64,000 bases of DNA from positions 1 to 64,000 of the forward strand of contig JAUILQ010000003.1 in the NCBI GenBank assembly GCA_030433005.1, in the 5' to 3' direction. A program made the position numbers and the translations under genes. Below, piece after piece: positions 9,004 to 18,132 of the stretch. Numbering within the stretch: position 1 is the first letter of the stretch; every line of letters begins with the position of its first letter. This DNA is from Alphaproteobacteria bacterium (GTDB taxonomy: Bacteria > Pseudomonadota > Alphaproteobacteria > Kiloniellales > DSM-21159). The notes under the pieces were generated by a model. It saw only the letters and a list, made by a program, of their open reading frames with translations. It made no database searches and was not told the origin of the DNA.

Positions 9004-10371
9004 ATGGAAGAGATCCACGCCACCTGCGTCGCCCTGCCGAGCCCCGCCGGCCCCCTCGGCATGCTGCTGCTCGGCGCCGCCGCCGCCGGCAAGTCGGACC
9101 TGGCGCTGCGCGTCGTCGACGCCGGCGGCTGGCTGGTCGCCGACGACCGGGTGCGTCTCGAGGTCCGGGACGGCACGCTGCACGCGGCACCGCTGCCCGG
9201 CTTCGAGGGCCTGGTCGCGCTGCGCGGCCTCGGCCTCGTCCAGGTCGCGCGCCTCGACTCGGCGCCGGTTGCGCTGGCGGTGCACCTCGAAGCGCCGGGC
9301 GGGCCGGCCGAGCAGGAGCCGCTGCCGGCGGAGCGCAGCGAGACGATCGCCGGGGTCGAGGTGCCGGCGCTGACGCTCGATCCGGCCTCGGCCTCCGCGG
9401 TGCCGCGGCTGCGCCTGGCGCTGGGCGCCCGCGCCGCCGCGCTCGCCAGGCCGCCGGAGGCCGAGGCGCCGCGCGCGGTGCGCGAGCCCGGCGAGGGCCC
9501 GCTGCCGGTGGTCCTGGTGACCGGCCTGTCTGGCGCCGGCCGGACGACGGCGCTGAAGATCCTCGAGGACATGGGCTACGAGGCGATCGACAACCTGCCG
9601 CTGAACCTGCTGTCGCGCGCCGTCACCGAGGGCGAGCTGGGCCGCGCGGTGGCGATCGGCGCCGACGTGCGCAACCGCAACTTCGCCGCCGGCCCGCTGA
9701 TCGAGCAGCTGGAGCGGCTGCGCACCGATCCCGCGCTGCAGGTCTCGCTGCTCTTCGTCGACTGCGAGAACGAGGTGCTGCAGCGCCGCTTCACCGAGAC
9801 GCGGCGGCGCCATCCGCTGGCCGAGGAGCGGCCGCTGGCAGACGGCATCGCGGCCGAGCGGCGCCTGCTGGCCCCCCTGCGCGAGCGCGCCGACGTGATC
9901 ATCGACACCTCGGCCATGGCTCTGCCGGAGTTCCGCCGCAGCCTCGCCGAGCGGCTGGCGCTGGCGACCGGGCCGCGCATGGGCGTCTTCGTCGCCTCCT
10001 TCTCGTTCCGTGCCGGCCTGCCGCGCGAGGCCGACCTCGTGTTCGACGTGCGATTCCTGCGCAACCCGCACTACGATCCGGCGCTGCGGCCACTGACCGG
10101 CAAGGACTCCGCGGTCGCCGACTACGTCGCCGAGGACGCCGCCTTTGCGCCCTTCTTCCAGTCGCTGACGGCCCTGCTGCAGCCGCTGCTGCCGCGCTAC
10201 GAGGCCGAGGGCAAGAGCTACCTGACGATCGCCGTCGGCTGCACCGGCGGGCGCCACCGGTCGGTCGCGACGGCCGAGAAGCTGGGCCACTGGCTGAGCC
10301 GGCTCGGCTGGCCGGTCAGCCTGGTGCACCGCGACCTGGAGCGCAGCCGCGACGCCGAAAGGACCGCCTGA
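9004..10371 (+). CDS. HPr kinase/phosphorylase - RapZ fusion protein
   Basis: One uninterrupted 455-residue frame joins two proteins that are usually separate. Residues 1-150 are a short alphaproteobacterial-type HprK (catalytic domain only): Walker A GAAAAGKS at 24-31, LVADDRV, and the signature ALRGLGLV. HprK phosphorylates or dephosphorylates a Ser on HPr. After a Pro/Glu-rich linker, residues about 165-455 are RapZ (YvcJ): P-loop GLSGAGRTT at 174-182 with Arg where Walker A normally has Lys, LEDMGYEAIDNLP, FLRNPHYDP and GCTGGRHRSV near the end. RapZ controls GlmS through small-RNA decay in E. coli. No stop codon separates the parts; an in-frame GTG at 9478 could allow internal initiation. 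The EIIA, HPr and Enzyme I genes follow. Confidence 0.92.
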   Translation: MEEIHATCVALPSPAGPLGMLLLGAAAAGKSDLALRVVDAGGWLVADDRVRLEVRDGTLHAAPLPGFEGLVALRGLGLVQVARLDSAPVALAVHLEAPGGPAEQEPLPAERSETIAGVEVPALTLDPASASAVPRLRLALGARAAALARPPEAEAPRAVREPGEGPLPVVLVTGLSGAGRTTALKILEDMGYEAIDNLPLNLLSRAVTEGELGRAVAIGADVRNRNFAAGPLIEQLERLRTDPALQVSLLFVDCENEVLQRRFTETRRRHPLAEERPLADGIAAERRLLAPLRERADVIIDTSAMALPEFRRSLAERLALATGPRMGVFVASFSFRAGLPREADLVFDVRFLRNPHYDPALRPLTGKDSAVADYVAEDAAFAPFFQSLTALLQPLLPRYEAEGKSYLTIAVGCTGGRHRSVATAEKLGHWLSRLGWPVSLVHRDLERSRDAERTA

Positions 10372-10452
10372 GGACGAGTCGACGACGATTCGGCGGTGTC
10401 CCGCCGGACGCTTTTGCGCTAGAACGCCGGACCTGCTCCATAAGGCACGAGC

Positions 10453-10863
10453 ATGATCGGTCTGCTTCTCGTCACCCACGGCAATCTCGCGCGCGAGTTC
10501 GTTTCGGCCATGGAACACGTGGTCGGCCCCCAGGCCCAGGTCGCCACGGTCTGCATCGGCCCGGACGACGACATGGAGGAGCGCCGCCAGGAGATCCTGG
10601 ACAAGGCGACCCAGGTCGACAGCGGCGCCGGCGTCGTCATCGTCACCGACATGTTCGGCGGCACGCCGTCCAATCTCGCGATCTCGCTGCTCGACCGGGC
10701 CAAGATCGAGGTCATCGCCGGCGCCAACCTGCCGATGCTGATCAAGCTCGCCTCGCTGCGCGCCCGCGAAGGCCTGCAGGAGGCGGTGGCCCAGGCCCAG
10801 GAGGCCGGGCGCAAGTACATCGCCGTCGCCTCGCAGCTGCTCAAGGACGAGGCCGCCAACTAG
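10453..10863 (+). CDS. PTS EIIA component, mannose family (regulatory)
   Basis: A 136-residue cytoplasmic EIIA-Man domain. The phosphoryl-accepting histidine is H9 in LLVTHGNLA; DMFGGTPSN (about 60-70) is the family signature. No EIIB or EIIC follows, so the phosphate has no sugar transporter to go to locally. In alphaproteobacteria such lone EIIA-Man proteins are thought to act as regulators whose phosphorylation state signals PEP/pyruvate supply. It lies between hprK-rapZ and the HPr gene in one operon (14-nt gap to HPr). Confidence 0.93.
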   Translation: MIGLLLVTHGNLAREFVSAMEHVVGPQAQVATVCIGPDDDMEERRQEILDKATQVDSGAGVVIVTDMFGGTPSNLAISLLDRAKIEVIAGANLPMLIKLASLRAREGLQEAVAQAQEAGRKYIAVASQLLKDEAAN

Positions 10864-10877
10864 GGGACGCGCCGGGC

Positions 10878-11180
10878 ATGTCGCAACAGACCGGGTCGCA
10901 CGAGACCGGGACCACGGCCACCCGCCGCGTCGTCATCTGCAACAAGAAGGGCCTGCACGCGCGCGCCGCCGCCAAGTTCGTCAAGACGGTGGCCGCGCAC
11001 GACGCCGAGGTCACGGTGCGCCGCGGCGGCGACGCCGTGCCCGGCTCCTCGATGCTCGGCCTGATGATGCTGGCCGCCGGCCCGGGCAGCGAGCTCGAGC
11101 TCGCCGCCGAGGGGCCGCAGGCCGAGGCCGTCCTGGGCGCCCTGGCCGAGCTGGTGGAGCGGCGCTTCGATGAAGACTGA
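10878..11180 (+). CDS. Phosphocarrier protein HPr
   Basis: 100 residues, with an N-terminal extension of about 16 residues before the HPr fold. The Enzyme I-dependent site is H27 in KKGLHARAAAKF. The HprK target serine is S58 in PGSSMLGLMML, corresponding to Ser46 of classical HPr. Both sites are present, consistent with the HprK domain encoded upstream. It overlaps the start of the Enzyme I gene by 11 nt, indicating translational coupling. Confidence 0.95.
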   Translation: MSQQTGSHETGTTATRRVVICNKKGLHARAAAKFVKTVAAHDAEVTVRRGGDAVPGSSMLGLMMLAAGPGSELELAAEGPQAEAVLGALAELVERRFDED

Positions 11181-13026
11181 GCCGAAGAAGACGGCCTCCC
11201 CGGGCCCCGGCAAGCGATCGGCGAAGACGCACGGCAAGCCGGGGGCCAACCGGGCGGGCAAGCCGGGCGCCGAGCGCGTGCTCAGCGGGCTGGCGGCGGC
11301 GCCCGGCATCGCCATCGGCACGGTCTACCTCGCCCGCGGCGCCGAGCTTCGGGTGCCCCAGTACCGCGTGCCGGCGCGCCAGACCAAGGCCGAGTTCGAG
11401 CGCTACGAGAAGGCGATCCGCCAGGCCATGCGCCAGCTCGACAAGCTGCGCGGCAAGGCCGAGGCCTTCCACGGCGCCTCGGCCGAGGAGCTCGGCTTCC
11501 TGCTCGAGGCGCACGGCCAGATGCTGCGCTCGGGCCGCCTGCGCGAGGGCGTGCGCCGCCGCATCGTCGAGGAGCGCTGCAATGCCGAGCAGGCTGTCGC
11601 CGCCGAGATCGAGGCGATCGCCGAGACCTTCGGCTCGGTCGAGGACGACTACCTGGCGGCGCGCGCCGAGGAGGTCCGCCAGGTCGGCCACCGCATCCTG
11701 CGCAACCTGACGGCGCGCACCTTCAGCGGCTTCGGCGAGCTGCCGGCCGGCTCGGTGATCCTGGCCGAGGAGGTGACGCCGGCCGACACCGCCCTGATGG
11801 ACCCGCACCGGGTCGGCGGCTTCGCCTCGGTGCTCGGCGGCGCCGAAGGCCACACCGCGATCATGGCGCGCTCCCTGGGCATCCCGGCGGTGCTCGGGGT
11901 CACCGACCTGCTCGCCGCGGCGGCCGAGGGCGGCGCAGTGGTCCTCGACGGCGACCGCGGCCTGGTCATCCTCAACCCGACCAAGCGGCGTCTCGAGAGC
12001 TATCGCAAGCGGCTCAGCCGCCAGCACGCCGAGAGCCGCTCGCTCGGCCGGCTGCGCGACCTGCCGGGCGAGACGCTGGACGGCTGCCGGATCGGCCTGC
12101 AGGCCAACCTGGAGCTGCCCAGCGAGGTCGGTCCGGCGCTCGCCGCCGGCGCCGAGGGCGTCGGCCTGCTGCGCACCGAGTTCCTTTTCATGAACCGCGA
12201 GGACCTGCCCGACGAGGACGAGCAGACGGCGATCCTGACCACCGTGATCGAGGGCATGGCGGGGCGCCCGGTGACGGTGCGCACGCTCGACGTCGGGGGC
12301 GAGAAGCTGGCGACCGCGCTGGGCGCGCACCTCGGTGAGTCGATGAACCCGGCGCTCGGCCTGCGCGCCATCCGCCTGTCGCTGCGCGTGCCGGAGCTGC
12401 TCGACGCGCAGCTCGCCGCCATCCTGCGCGCCGGCGCGGCGGGGCCGGTGCGCATCCTGCTGCCGATGGTCTCCTCGGTCGAGGAGGTGCGCCAGGTGCG
12501 CGCCGCGCTGCAGCGCGTGCAGGCCCGCCTGCACCGCCGCAAGGTGCCGATCGCCGACCCGCTGCCGCCGCTCGGCGCGATGATCGAGATCCCCGGCGCC
12601 GCGCTCGCCGCCGACGCGCTGATCCGCGAGGTCGACTTCTTCGCGATCGGCACCAACGACCTGATCATGTACACGCTCGCCATCGACCGCGGCGACGAGC
12701 GGGTCGCCAACCTCTACGATCCGCTGCATCCGGCGGTGCTGCGCCTGATCCACTTCGCCGCCGACGCCGCGTTGCGCGCCGGCAAGCCGGTCTCGGTGTG
12801 CGGCGAGATGGCCGGCGACCCGCGCTTCGCCGGGCTGTTCGTCGGTTGGGGCATCCGCGAACTCTCGATGCGCGCGCCGGCGATCGGCCAGGTCAAGCGC
12901 CGGCTGCGCGCCATGGACGGCGCCGCCGCCAGCCGCCTGGTCGCCAACGCCATGCTCGAGAGCGACCGCGCCGCCGTCGCCCGCCTGCTCGACGCCTTCG
13001 AGCAGCACGACGGCCGGCGCCGGTAG
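11170..13026 (+). CDS. ptsI: PTS Enzyme I (phosphoenolpyruvate-protein phosphotransferase)
   Basis: 618 residues; transfers phosphate from PEP to HPr. A basic, disordered N-terminal extension (about 1-35) precedes the usual fold. The phosphorylated histidine is H228 in [15 protein letters not shown], and the PEP-binding TIM barrel contains [31 protein letters not shown] and C544 in SVCGEMAGD. There is no N-terminal GAF domain, so this is EI rather than the nitrogen-type PtsP. It is the last gene of the PTS group; the ribosomal genes follow after about 150 bp. Confidence 0.95.
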   Translation: MKTEPKKTASPGPGKRSAKTHGKPGANRAGKPGAERVLSGLAAAPGIAIGTVYLARGAELRVPQYRVPARQTKAEFERYEKAIRQAMRQLDKLRGKAEAFHGASAEELGFLLEAHGQMLRSGRLREGVRRRIVEERCNAEQAVAAEIEAIAETFGSVEDDYLAARAEEVRQVGHRILRNLTARTFSGFGELPAGSVILAEEVTPADTALMDPHRVGGFASVLGGAEGHTAIMARSLGIPAVLGVTDLLAAAAEGGAVVLDGDRGLVILNPTKRRLESYRKRLSRQHAESRSLGRLRDLPGETLDGCRIGLQANLELPSEVGPALAAGAEGVGLLRTEFLFMNREDLPDEDEQTAILTTVIEGMAGRPVTVRTLDVGGEKLATALGAHLGESMNPALGLRAIRLSLRVPELLDAQLAAILRAGAAGPVRILLPMVSSVEEVRQVRAALQRVQARLHRRKVPIADPLPPLGAMIEIPGAALAADALIREVDFFAIGTNDLIMYTLAIDRGDERVANLYDPLHPAVLRLIHFAADAALRAGKPVSVCGEMAGDPRFAGLFVGWGIRELSMRAPAIGQVKRRLRAMDGAAASRLVANAMLESDRAAVARLLDAFEQHDGRRR

Positions 13027-13138
13027 GCCTGCGGCCGCGACCGCTCGCGGCGCTTGCACCGGGAGCGCCCGGCCGCTATAACCCCGCGCTTCCGAAACCG
13101 GCGGTCCGGGCCAACAGGCATGCCTGGGCGCCGCGCAC

Positions 13139-13158
13139 GGTCCCGCTTCGGCGGGACC
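13139..13158 (+). promoter_or_regulatory. UUCG-capped hairpin in the rpmI leader
   Basis: A perfect 8-bp stem (ggtcccgc / gcgggacc) closed by a TTCG tetraloop lies 20 nt upstream of the rpmI start. No U-tract follows. It could be part of an L20-type autoregulatory leader or simply a stabilising 5' structure. A small palindrome (aggcatgcct, 13116-13125) lies just before it. Confidence 0.45.
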
Positions 13159-13178
13159 CTCGAGACAAAGAGGATGAA

Positions 13179-13382
13179 ATGCCGAAACTGAAGTCGAAGA
13201 GCGGCGCGAAGAAGCGCTTCAAGCTCACCGCCTCCGGCCGGGTCCGCGCCAACTCCGCGGGTCTGCGCCACGGCCTCCGCAAGCGACCCCAGAAGATGAA
13301 GCGCCAGGCGCGCGGGACGATGATCCTGGCGCCCCAGGACGGCAAGGTCGTCAAGCGCCACTTCCTGCCGAACGCCAAGTAG
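13179..13382 (+). CDS. rpmI: 50S ribosomal protein L35
   Basis: 67 residues, very basic: [17 protein letters not shown] at the start and KRHFLPNAK at the end, the normal length for L35. ATG 13179 has an AGAGGATG-type ribosome site just upstream; longer frames running into it are read-through from upstream sequence. It is followed after 34 bp by rplT. The usual neighbour infC is not immediately upstream; Enzyme I is there instead. Confidence 0.97.
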   Translation: MPKLKSKSGAKKRFKLTASGRVRANSAGLRHGLRKRPQKMKRQARGTMILAPQDGKVVKRHFLPNAK

Positions 13383-13416
13383 CGTCGGCGGCCCGCGTCA
13401 ACGGAGGTTCCGAACC

Positions 13417-13773
13417 ATGGCCCGCATCAAGCGTGGTACGACGGCTCACGCCCGTCACAAGAAGGTCATCAAGTCCGCCAAGGGCTATCGCGGCCGCGGC
13501 AGCAACGTCTATCGCGTCGCCGTCGAGCGCGTCGAGAAGGCGATGCAGTACGCCTATCGCGACCGCCGGGTGCGCAAGCGCGATTTCCGCGGCCTGTGGA
13601 TCCAGCGCATCAACGCGGCGACCCGCGAGAACGGCATGACCTACTCGACCTTCATGGACGGCCTGAAGAAGGCCGGCATCGAGCTCGACCGCAAGGTCCT
13701 GGCGGACCTCGCCGTCGCCGAGCCCGAGGCCTTCAAGTCCCTGGTCGAGCAGGCCCAGGCCGCCCGCGGCTGA
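13417..13773 (+). CDS. rplT: 50S ribosomal protein L20
   Basis: 118 residues with the conserved [16 protein letters not shown] start, [13 protein letters not shown] and [13 protein letters not shown]. It binds 23S rRNA early in 50S assembly and in many bacteria also represses its own operon. An ACGGAGG ribosome site lies upstream of the ATG. The gene is co-oriented with rpmI and with pheST downstream. Confidence 0.98.
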   Translation: MARIKRGTTAHARHKKVIKSAKGYRGRGSNVYRVAVERVEKAMQYAYRDRRVRKRDFRGLWIQRINAATRENGMTYSTFMDGLKKAGIELDRKVLADLAVAEPEAFKSLVEQAQAARG

Positions 13774-13782
13774 TTGCCGGAC

Positions 13783-13809
13783 GGCGCGGGGGGCGACTTC
13801 CCCCGCGCC
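13783..13809 (+). terminator. GC-rich hairpin after rplT
   Basis: A 10-bp stem (ggcgcggggg / cccccgcgcc) with a 7-nt loop begins 10 nt after the rplT stop. It is followed by acccctttcc, a poor U-tract. It is a plausible (possibly partial) terminator between the ribosomal genes and pheST. Confidence 0.5.
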
Positions 13810-13940
13810 ACCCCTTTCCAAGGCTCGCCTCGACCGCCCTTGCCCTCGGCTCGGCGGCCGGTTAGACCGCTTCGCGCGGCACGCCCCGCCGGTTCGTGCA
13901 CCGGGGATGGGCGGCCGCGCGTGTCAACCGGAGCGAAGCG

Positions 13941-15011
13941 ATGCAGGATCTCGAGGCGCTCGAAGCCGAGCTCTTCGCCGAGCTGGAGGCCGCCGGCGAC
14001 CTCGCCGGGCTGGAGGCGCTGCGCGTCTCGGCGCTCGGCAAGAAGGGCCGCCTGACCGAGCAGATGAAGAGCCTCGGGCAGCTCGACCCCGAGGCGCGCA
14101 AGGCGCGCGGCCAGGCGCTCAACGCCGTCAAGGACCGGCTGCAGTCGGCCATGGAGGCCCGCAAGGCCGGCTTCGAGGAGGCGGCCCTGGAGGCGCGGCT
14201 GGCGACCGAGCGGGTCGACGTCACCCTGCCGGCCCGGCCGCACGCCATCGGGCACGTGCACCCGGTCAGCCAGACCATCGAGGAGCTGGTCGCGATCTTC
14301 GGCGAGATGGGCTTCTCGGTCGCCGAGGGCCCGCACATCGAGGACGACTTCCACAACTTCGAGGCGCTGAACATCCCGGCCTGGCACCCGGCGCGCCAGG
14401 ACATGGACACCTTCTACCTGCGCTCCGACGCCGAGGGCGTCCGCCCGGTGCTGCGCACGCACACCTCGCCGGTGCAGATCCGCACCCTGCAGAAGACCAC
14501 GCCGCCGATCCGCATCATCTGCCCGGGGCGCACCTTCCGCGCCGACTCCGATGCGACCCACTCGCCGATGTTCCACCAGGTCGAGGGCCTGGTGATCGAC
14601 GAGAAGACCCACATGGGCCACCTCAAGGGCACGCTGATCGAGTTCTGCCGCGCCTTCTTCGGCGTCGACGAGCTGCCGGTGCGCTTCCGCGCCAGCTACT
14701 TTCCCTTCACCGAGCCCTCGGCCGAGCTCGACATCGGCTGCGCGCGCAAGGACGGCCAGCTGATCATCGGCGGCGGCGAGGACTGGCTGGAGATCCTGGG
14801 CAGCGGCATGGTGCACCCGAAGGTGCTGGAGAACTGCGGCATCGATTCCAGCCGCTACCAGGGCTTCGCCTTCGGCATGGGCATCGAACGCATCGCGATG
14901 CTGAAGTACGGCATCCCCGACCTGCGCACCTTCTACGACAGCGACCTGCGCTGGCTGCGCCACTACGGCTTCGTGCCGCTGGAAGCCCCCTCCGTCGTCC
15001 GAGGCCTCTGA
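13941..15011 (+). CDS. pheS: Phenylalanyl-tRNA synthetase, alpha subunit
   Basis: 356 residues; catalytic subunit of the alpha2-beta2 enzyme that charges tRNA-Phe. An N-terminal coiled coil (about 1-90) is followed by the class II core: [18 protein letters not shown], motif 2 region ([18 protein letters not shown]) and motif 3 [10 protein letters not shown] near 315. ATG 13941 with GGAGCGA upstream is preferred over the 15-codon-longer frame start, which adds unrelated sequence. pheT follows after 2 nt. Confidence 0.97.
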   Translation: MQDLEALEAELFAELEAAGDLAGLEALRVSALGKKGRLTEQMKSLGQLDPEARKARGQALNAVKDRLQSAMEARKAGFEEAALEARLATERVDVTLPARPHAIGHVHPVSQTIEELVAIFGEMGFSVAEGPHIEDDFHNFEALNIPAWHPARQDMDTFYLRSDAEGVRPVLRTHTSPVQIRTLQKTTPPIRIICPGRTFRADSDATHSPMFHQVEGLVIDEKTHMGHLKGTLIEFCRAFFGVDELPVRFRASYFPFTEPSAELDIGCARKDGQLIIGGGEDWLEILGSGMVHPKVLENCGIDSSRYQGFAFGMGIERIAMLKYGIPDLRTFYDSDLRWLRHYGFVPLEAPSVVRGL

Positions 15012-15013
15012 TC

Positions 15014-17422
15014 ATGAAGTTCACCCTGTCGTGGCTCCGGGACCACCTGGAGACCGAGGCCTCGGTCGAGCAGCTCTGCGAGACGCTGTCGCTGATCGGC
15101 CTGGAGGTCGAGAGCGTCGAGGATCGCGGCGCCCAGCTCGCCGCCTTCACCGTCGCCTACGTCGAGGAGGCGGCGCCGCATCCCAACGCCGACCGCCTGC
15201 GCGTCTGCCGCCTGCGGACCAAGGACGGCGAGGTCCAGGTCGTCTGCGGCGCGCCCAACGCCCGGAGCGGCATGACCGGCGTCTTCGCGCCGACCGGCAC
15301 GCACATCCCGGGCACCGGCATCGACCTCAAGGCCGGCGTGATCCGCGGCGTCGAATCCAACGGCATGCTGGTCTCCGAGCGCGAGATGGGCCTGTCCGAG
15401 GACCACGAGGGCATCATCGACCTGACCCCGGGCGAGGGCGAGGCGGCGCCGGAGATCGGCACCCCCTTCGCCGAGATCCTGGGCCTCGACGACGTGGTCA
15501 TCGAGGTCGGCATCACGCCAAACCGCGGCGACTGCCTGGGCGTGCGCGGCATCGCCCGCGACCTGGCCGCCGCCGGCCTCGGCCGCCTCAAGCCCTTCGA
15601 GCCGCCGAAGGTCGAGGGCGGCTACGACTCGCCGCTGGCCTGGCGCATCGACGCCGGCGCCGGCGACTACTGCCCCTACGTCGCCGGGCGCCACTTCCGC
15701 GGCGTGCGCAACGGGCCCTCGCCGGCCTGGCTGCAGCGCCGCCTGACGGCGATCGGACTCCGGCCGATCTCGGCGCTGGTCGACATCACCAATTACGTCA
15801 CCTTCGACCTCGGCCGGCCGCTGCACGTCTTCGACGCCGCCAAGGTGAAGGGCGACCCGACCATGCGCTTCGCCCGCGACGGCGAGGAGATCCTGGCGCT
15901 CGACGGCCGGACCTATGCGCTCGACGCCGAGACGCTGGTGATCGCCGACGCGAACGGCCCCGAGGGCATCGCCGGCATCATGGGCGGCGAGCTGTCGGGC
16001 TGCACCGAGGAGACCACCGAGGTGTTCCTCGAGTGCGCGCTCTTCGATCCCGTCTCGGTGGCCTTCGCCGGCCGCCGCCTGGGCATCCACTCCGACGCCC
16101 GCTACCGCTTCGAGCGCGGCCTCGACCCGCTCTCGGCCGAGTGGGGCCCCGAGGTCGCGGCCTCGCTGATCCTGCAGCTCTGCGGCGGCGAGGCCTCCCG
16201 TGTCGTCGACGCCGGGGCGATTCCCGACTGGCGGCGCAGCGTCACCCTGCGCAAGGACCGCTGCGCGACCCTGGGCGGCGTGCCGGTGCCCGACGGCGAG
16301 CAGGTACGCATCCTGCAGGACCTCGGCTTCGAGGTGACCGACCGCGGCGACGACCTGGAGGTCCAGGTGCCGTCCTGGCGCAACGACGTCGACAGCGAGG
16401 CCTGCCTGGTCGAGGAGGTGCTGCGCCTGCACGGCTACGAGCACCTGCCGACCTCTTCGCTGGTGCTCGACACCGCGATGCCGCTGCCCGCGCTCTCGAC
16501 CCGCCAGCGCCGCGCCGCGGCGGCGCGCACGGCGCTCTGCTGGAGCGGCCTGGAGGAGTGCGTCACCTTCTCCTTCGTCGCCGAGCGCCACGCCCGCCTG
16601 TTCGGCTGGGAGAACGAGTCCCTGCGGCTCGACAACCCGATCTCGGCCGAGCTCGACGTCATGCGCCCCTCGGTGCTGATCCCGCTGATCGAGGCGGCGG
16701 CGCGCAACGCCGACCGCGGCTACGGCGACCTCGGCCTGTTCGAGGTCGGCCCGGCCTACGAGACCACCGCCCCCGACGGCCAGCGCCAGGTCGCCGGCGC
16801 CCTGCGCGTCGGCCACTCCGGGCCGCGCCACTGGGCCGCGCCGCGCCGCCCGGTCGACGCTTTCGACGCCAAGGCCGACGCCCTGAAGGTGCTGGAGGCG
16901 GCCGGCGCGCCGGTCGACAGCCTCCAGGTCTCGACCGACGCGCCCGGCTGGTACCATCCCGGCCAGTCCGGCTGCCTGCGCCTCGGCCCCAAGGTCCTGG
17001 CCCGCTTCGGCACGCTGCACCCGAAGGTGCTCAAGGCCTTCGACCTCAAGGGCCCGGCGGTCGCCACCGAGATCTTCCTGGAGGCGATCCCCGAGCCCAA
17101 GCGCAAGGGCACGCTGCGCCCGGCGGCCGACCTCTCGCCGCTGATGCCGGTCGAGCGCGACTACGCCTTCGTCGTCGACCTGGACGTGCCGGCCGAGAAG
17201 CTGATCCGCGCCGCGAAGGGTGCCGACAAGGCGCTGATCGCCGGGGTCGCGCTGTTCGACGACTACCGCGGCAAGGGCCTGCCCGAGGGCAAGAAGTCCC
17301 TGGCCGTCGCCGTCACCTTGCAGCCGCGCGAGAAGACCCTGACCGAGCAGGACCTCGAGGCGGTCTCCGGCAAGATCGTTGCCGCGGTCGAGAAGGCGAC
17401 CGGCGGGACGCTGCGCGGATAG
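15014..17422 (+). CDS. pheT: Phenylalanyl-tRNA synthetase, beta subunit
   Basis: 802 residues, full length. Starts MKFTLSWLRDHLE. The tRNA-binding (EMAP-like) domain is about 40-150, followed by B3/4 editing domain, B5 domain, the degenerate class II core, and a C-terminal ferredoxin-fold anticodon-binding domain (about 705-802: LMPVERDYAFVVD, KSLAVAVTLQ). It partners with PheS and carries the editing site that removes Tyr-tRNA-Phe. Only 2 nt separate it from pheS, so the pair is an operon. Confidence 0.97.
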   Translation: MKFTLSWLRDHLETEASVEQLCETLSLIGLEVESVEDRGAQLAAFTVAYVEEAAPHPNADRLRVCRLRTKDGEVQVVCGAPNARSGMTGVFAPTGTHIPGTGIDLKAGVIRGVESNGMLVSEREMGLSEDHEGIIDLTPGEGEAAPEIGTPFAEILGLDDVVIEVGITPNRGDCLGVRGIARDLAAAGLGRLKPFEPPKVEGGYDSPLAWRIDAGAGDYCPYVAGRHFRGVRNGPSPAWLQRRLTAIGLRPISALVDITNYVTFDLGRPLHVFDAAKVKGDPTMRFARDGEEILALDGRTYALDAETLVIADANGPEGIAGIMGGELSGCTEETTEVFLECALFDPVSVAFAGRRLGIHSDARYRFERGLDPLSAEWGPEVAASLILQLCGGEASRVVDAGAIPDWRRSVTLRKDRCATLGGVPVPDGEQVRILQDLGFEVTDRGDDLEVQVPSWRNDVDSEACLVEEVLRLHGYEHLPTSSLVLDTAMPLPALSTRQRRAAAARTALCWSGLEECVTFSFVAERHARLFGWENESLRLDNPISAELDVMRPSVLIPLIEAAARNADRGYGDLGLFEVGPAYETTAPDGQRQVAGALRVGHSGPRHWAAPRRPVDAFDAKADALKVLEAAGAPVDSLQVSTDAPGWYHPGQSGCLRLGPKVLARFGTLHPKVLKAFDLKGPAVATEIFLEAIPEPKRKGTLRPAADLSPLMPVERDYAFVVDLDVPAEKLIRAAKGADKALIAGVALFDDYRGKGLPEGKKSLAVAVTLQPREKTLTEQDLEAVSGKIVAAVEKATGGTLRG

Positions 17423-17484
17423 GCCGCTCGCGGCGCGATTCCCTCGGGATTTGCAGGGCCGGCCGTCTGCCCTAGCCTGGGCTC

Positions 17485-18126
17485 ATGAGGCTGCCGATCC
17501 TGTTCGCGCTCGGGCTGCTCTGCGGGCTCTGGCTCGCGGCCGGGGAGGCGCGCGCCGCCGAGGCCTCGGCCCAGCCGGTGCGCATCGCGAGCAACGGCTG
17601 GCACACGGCGATCGTGCTGCCCGGCCCGGCGGTCCGGGCGCTGGAGGCGATGCCGGAGGCCGCGGACTTCCCCGGCGCCGCCTTCCTGGAGTTCGGCTGG
17701 GGCGACCGCGAGTACTACCCGGCCGGCGAGAAGACGCTCGGCCTGGCGCTCGACGCGATCCTGACGCCCGGGCCCGCGGTCATGCACGTGGCCCCGCTCG
17801 CCGCGCCGCCGGAGCGGCTGCGGCCGGACGACGAGGTCGTCACGCTGACCCTGGACCGCGTGCGCTTCGCCCGGCTCGTCCAGGCCATCGCCGACGACTT
17901 CGAGCGCCCCGCCGGCGCCGCCGCGGCCGAGCCGCTCGCGCCCGGGCTCTATCCGGACAGCCGCTTCTACCCGGCGCTGGGCCGCTTCAGCCTGGGCAAC
18001 ACCTGCAACACCTGGACCGCGCGCCAGCTGCGGGCCGCCGGCCTGCCGATCGAGCCGGGCGAGGTCGTCACCGCGTCCGACCTGATGACCCGCCTGCGGC
18101 GGGCCCTGGGGCGGGTGCAGGACTGA
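17485..18126 (+). CDS. DUF2459 family secreted protein
   Basis: 213 residues with a signal peptide (MRLPILFALGLLCGLWLAAG, likely cleaved after EARA). The mature part has the DUF2459 landmarks: NGWHTAIVLP (about 36-45), FGWGDREYYP (about 71-80) and LGNTCNTWTARQL (about 170-182). The Cys in NTCNTW and the His in NGWH suggest a papain-like/NlpC-type fold, but the enzymatic activity of the family is not established. It is convergent with the SIMPL gene at 18133, only 6 bp apart. Confidence 0.8.
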   Translation: MRLPILFALGLLCGLWLAAGEARAAEASAQPVRIASNGWHTAIVLPGPAVRALEAMPEAADFPGAAFLEFGWGDREYYPAGEKTLGLALDAILTPGPAVMHVAPLAAPPERLRPDDEVVTLTLDRVRFARLVQAIADDFERPAGAAAAEPLAPGLYPDSRFYPALGRFSLGNTCNTWTARQLRAAGLPIEPGEVVTASDLMTRLRRALGRVQD

Positions 18127-18132
18127 ACGCCG

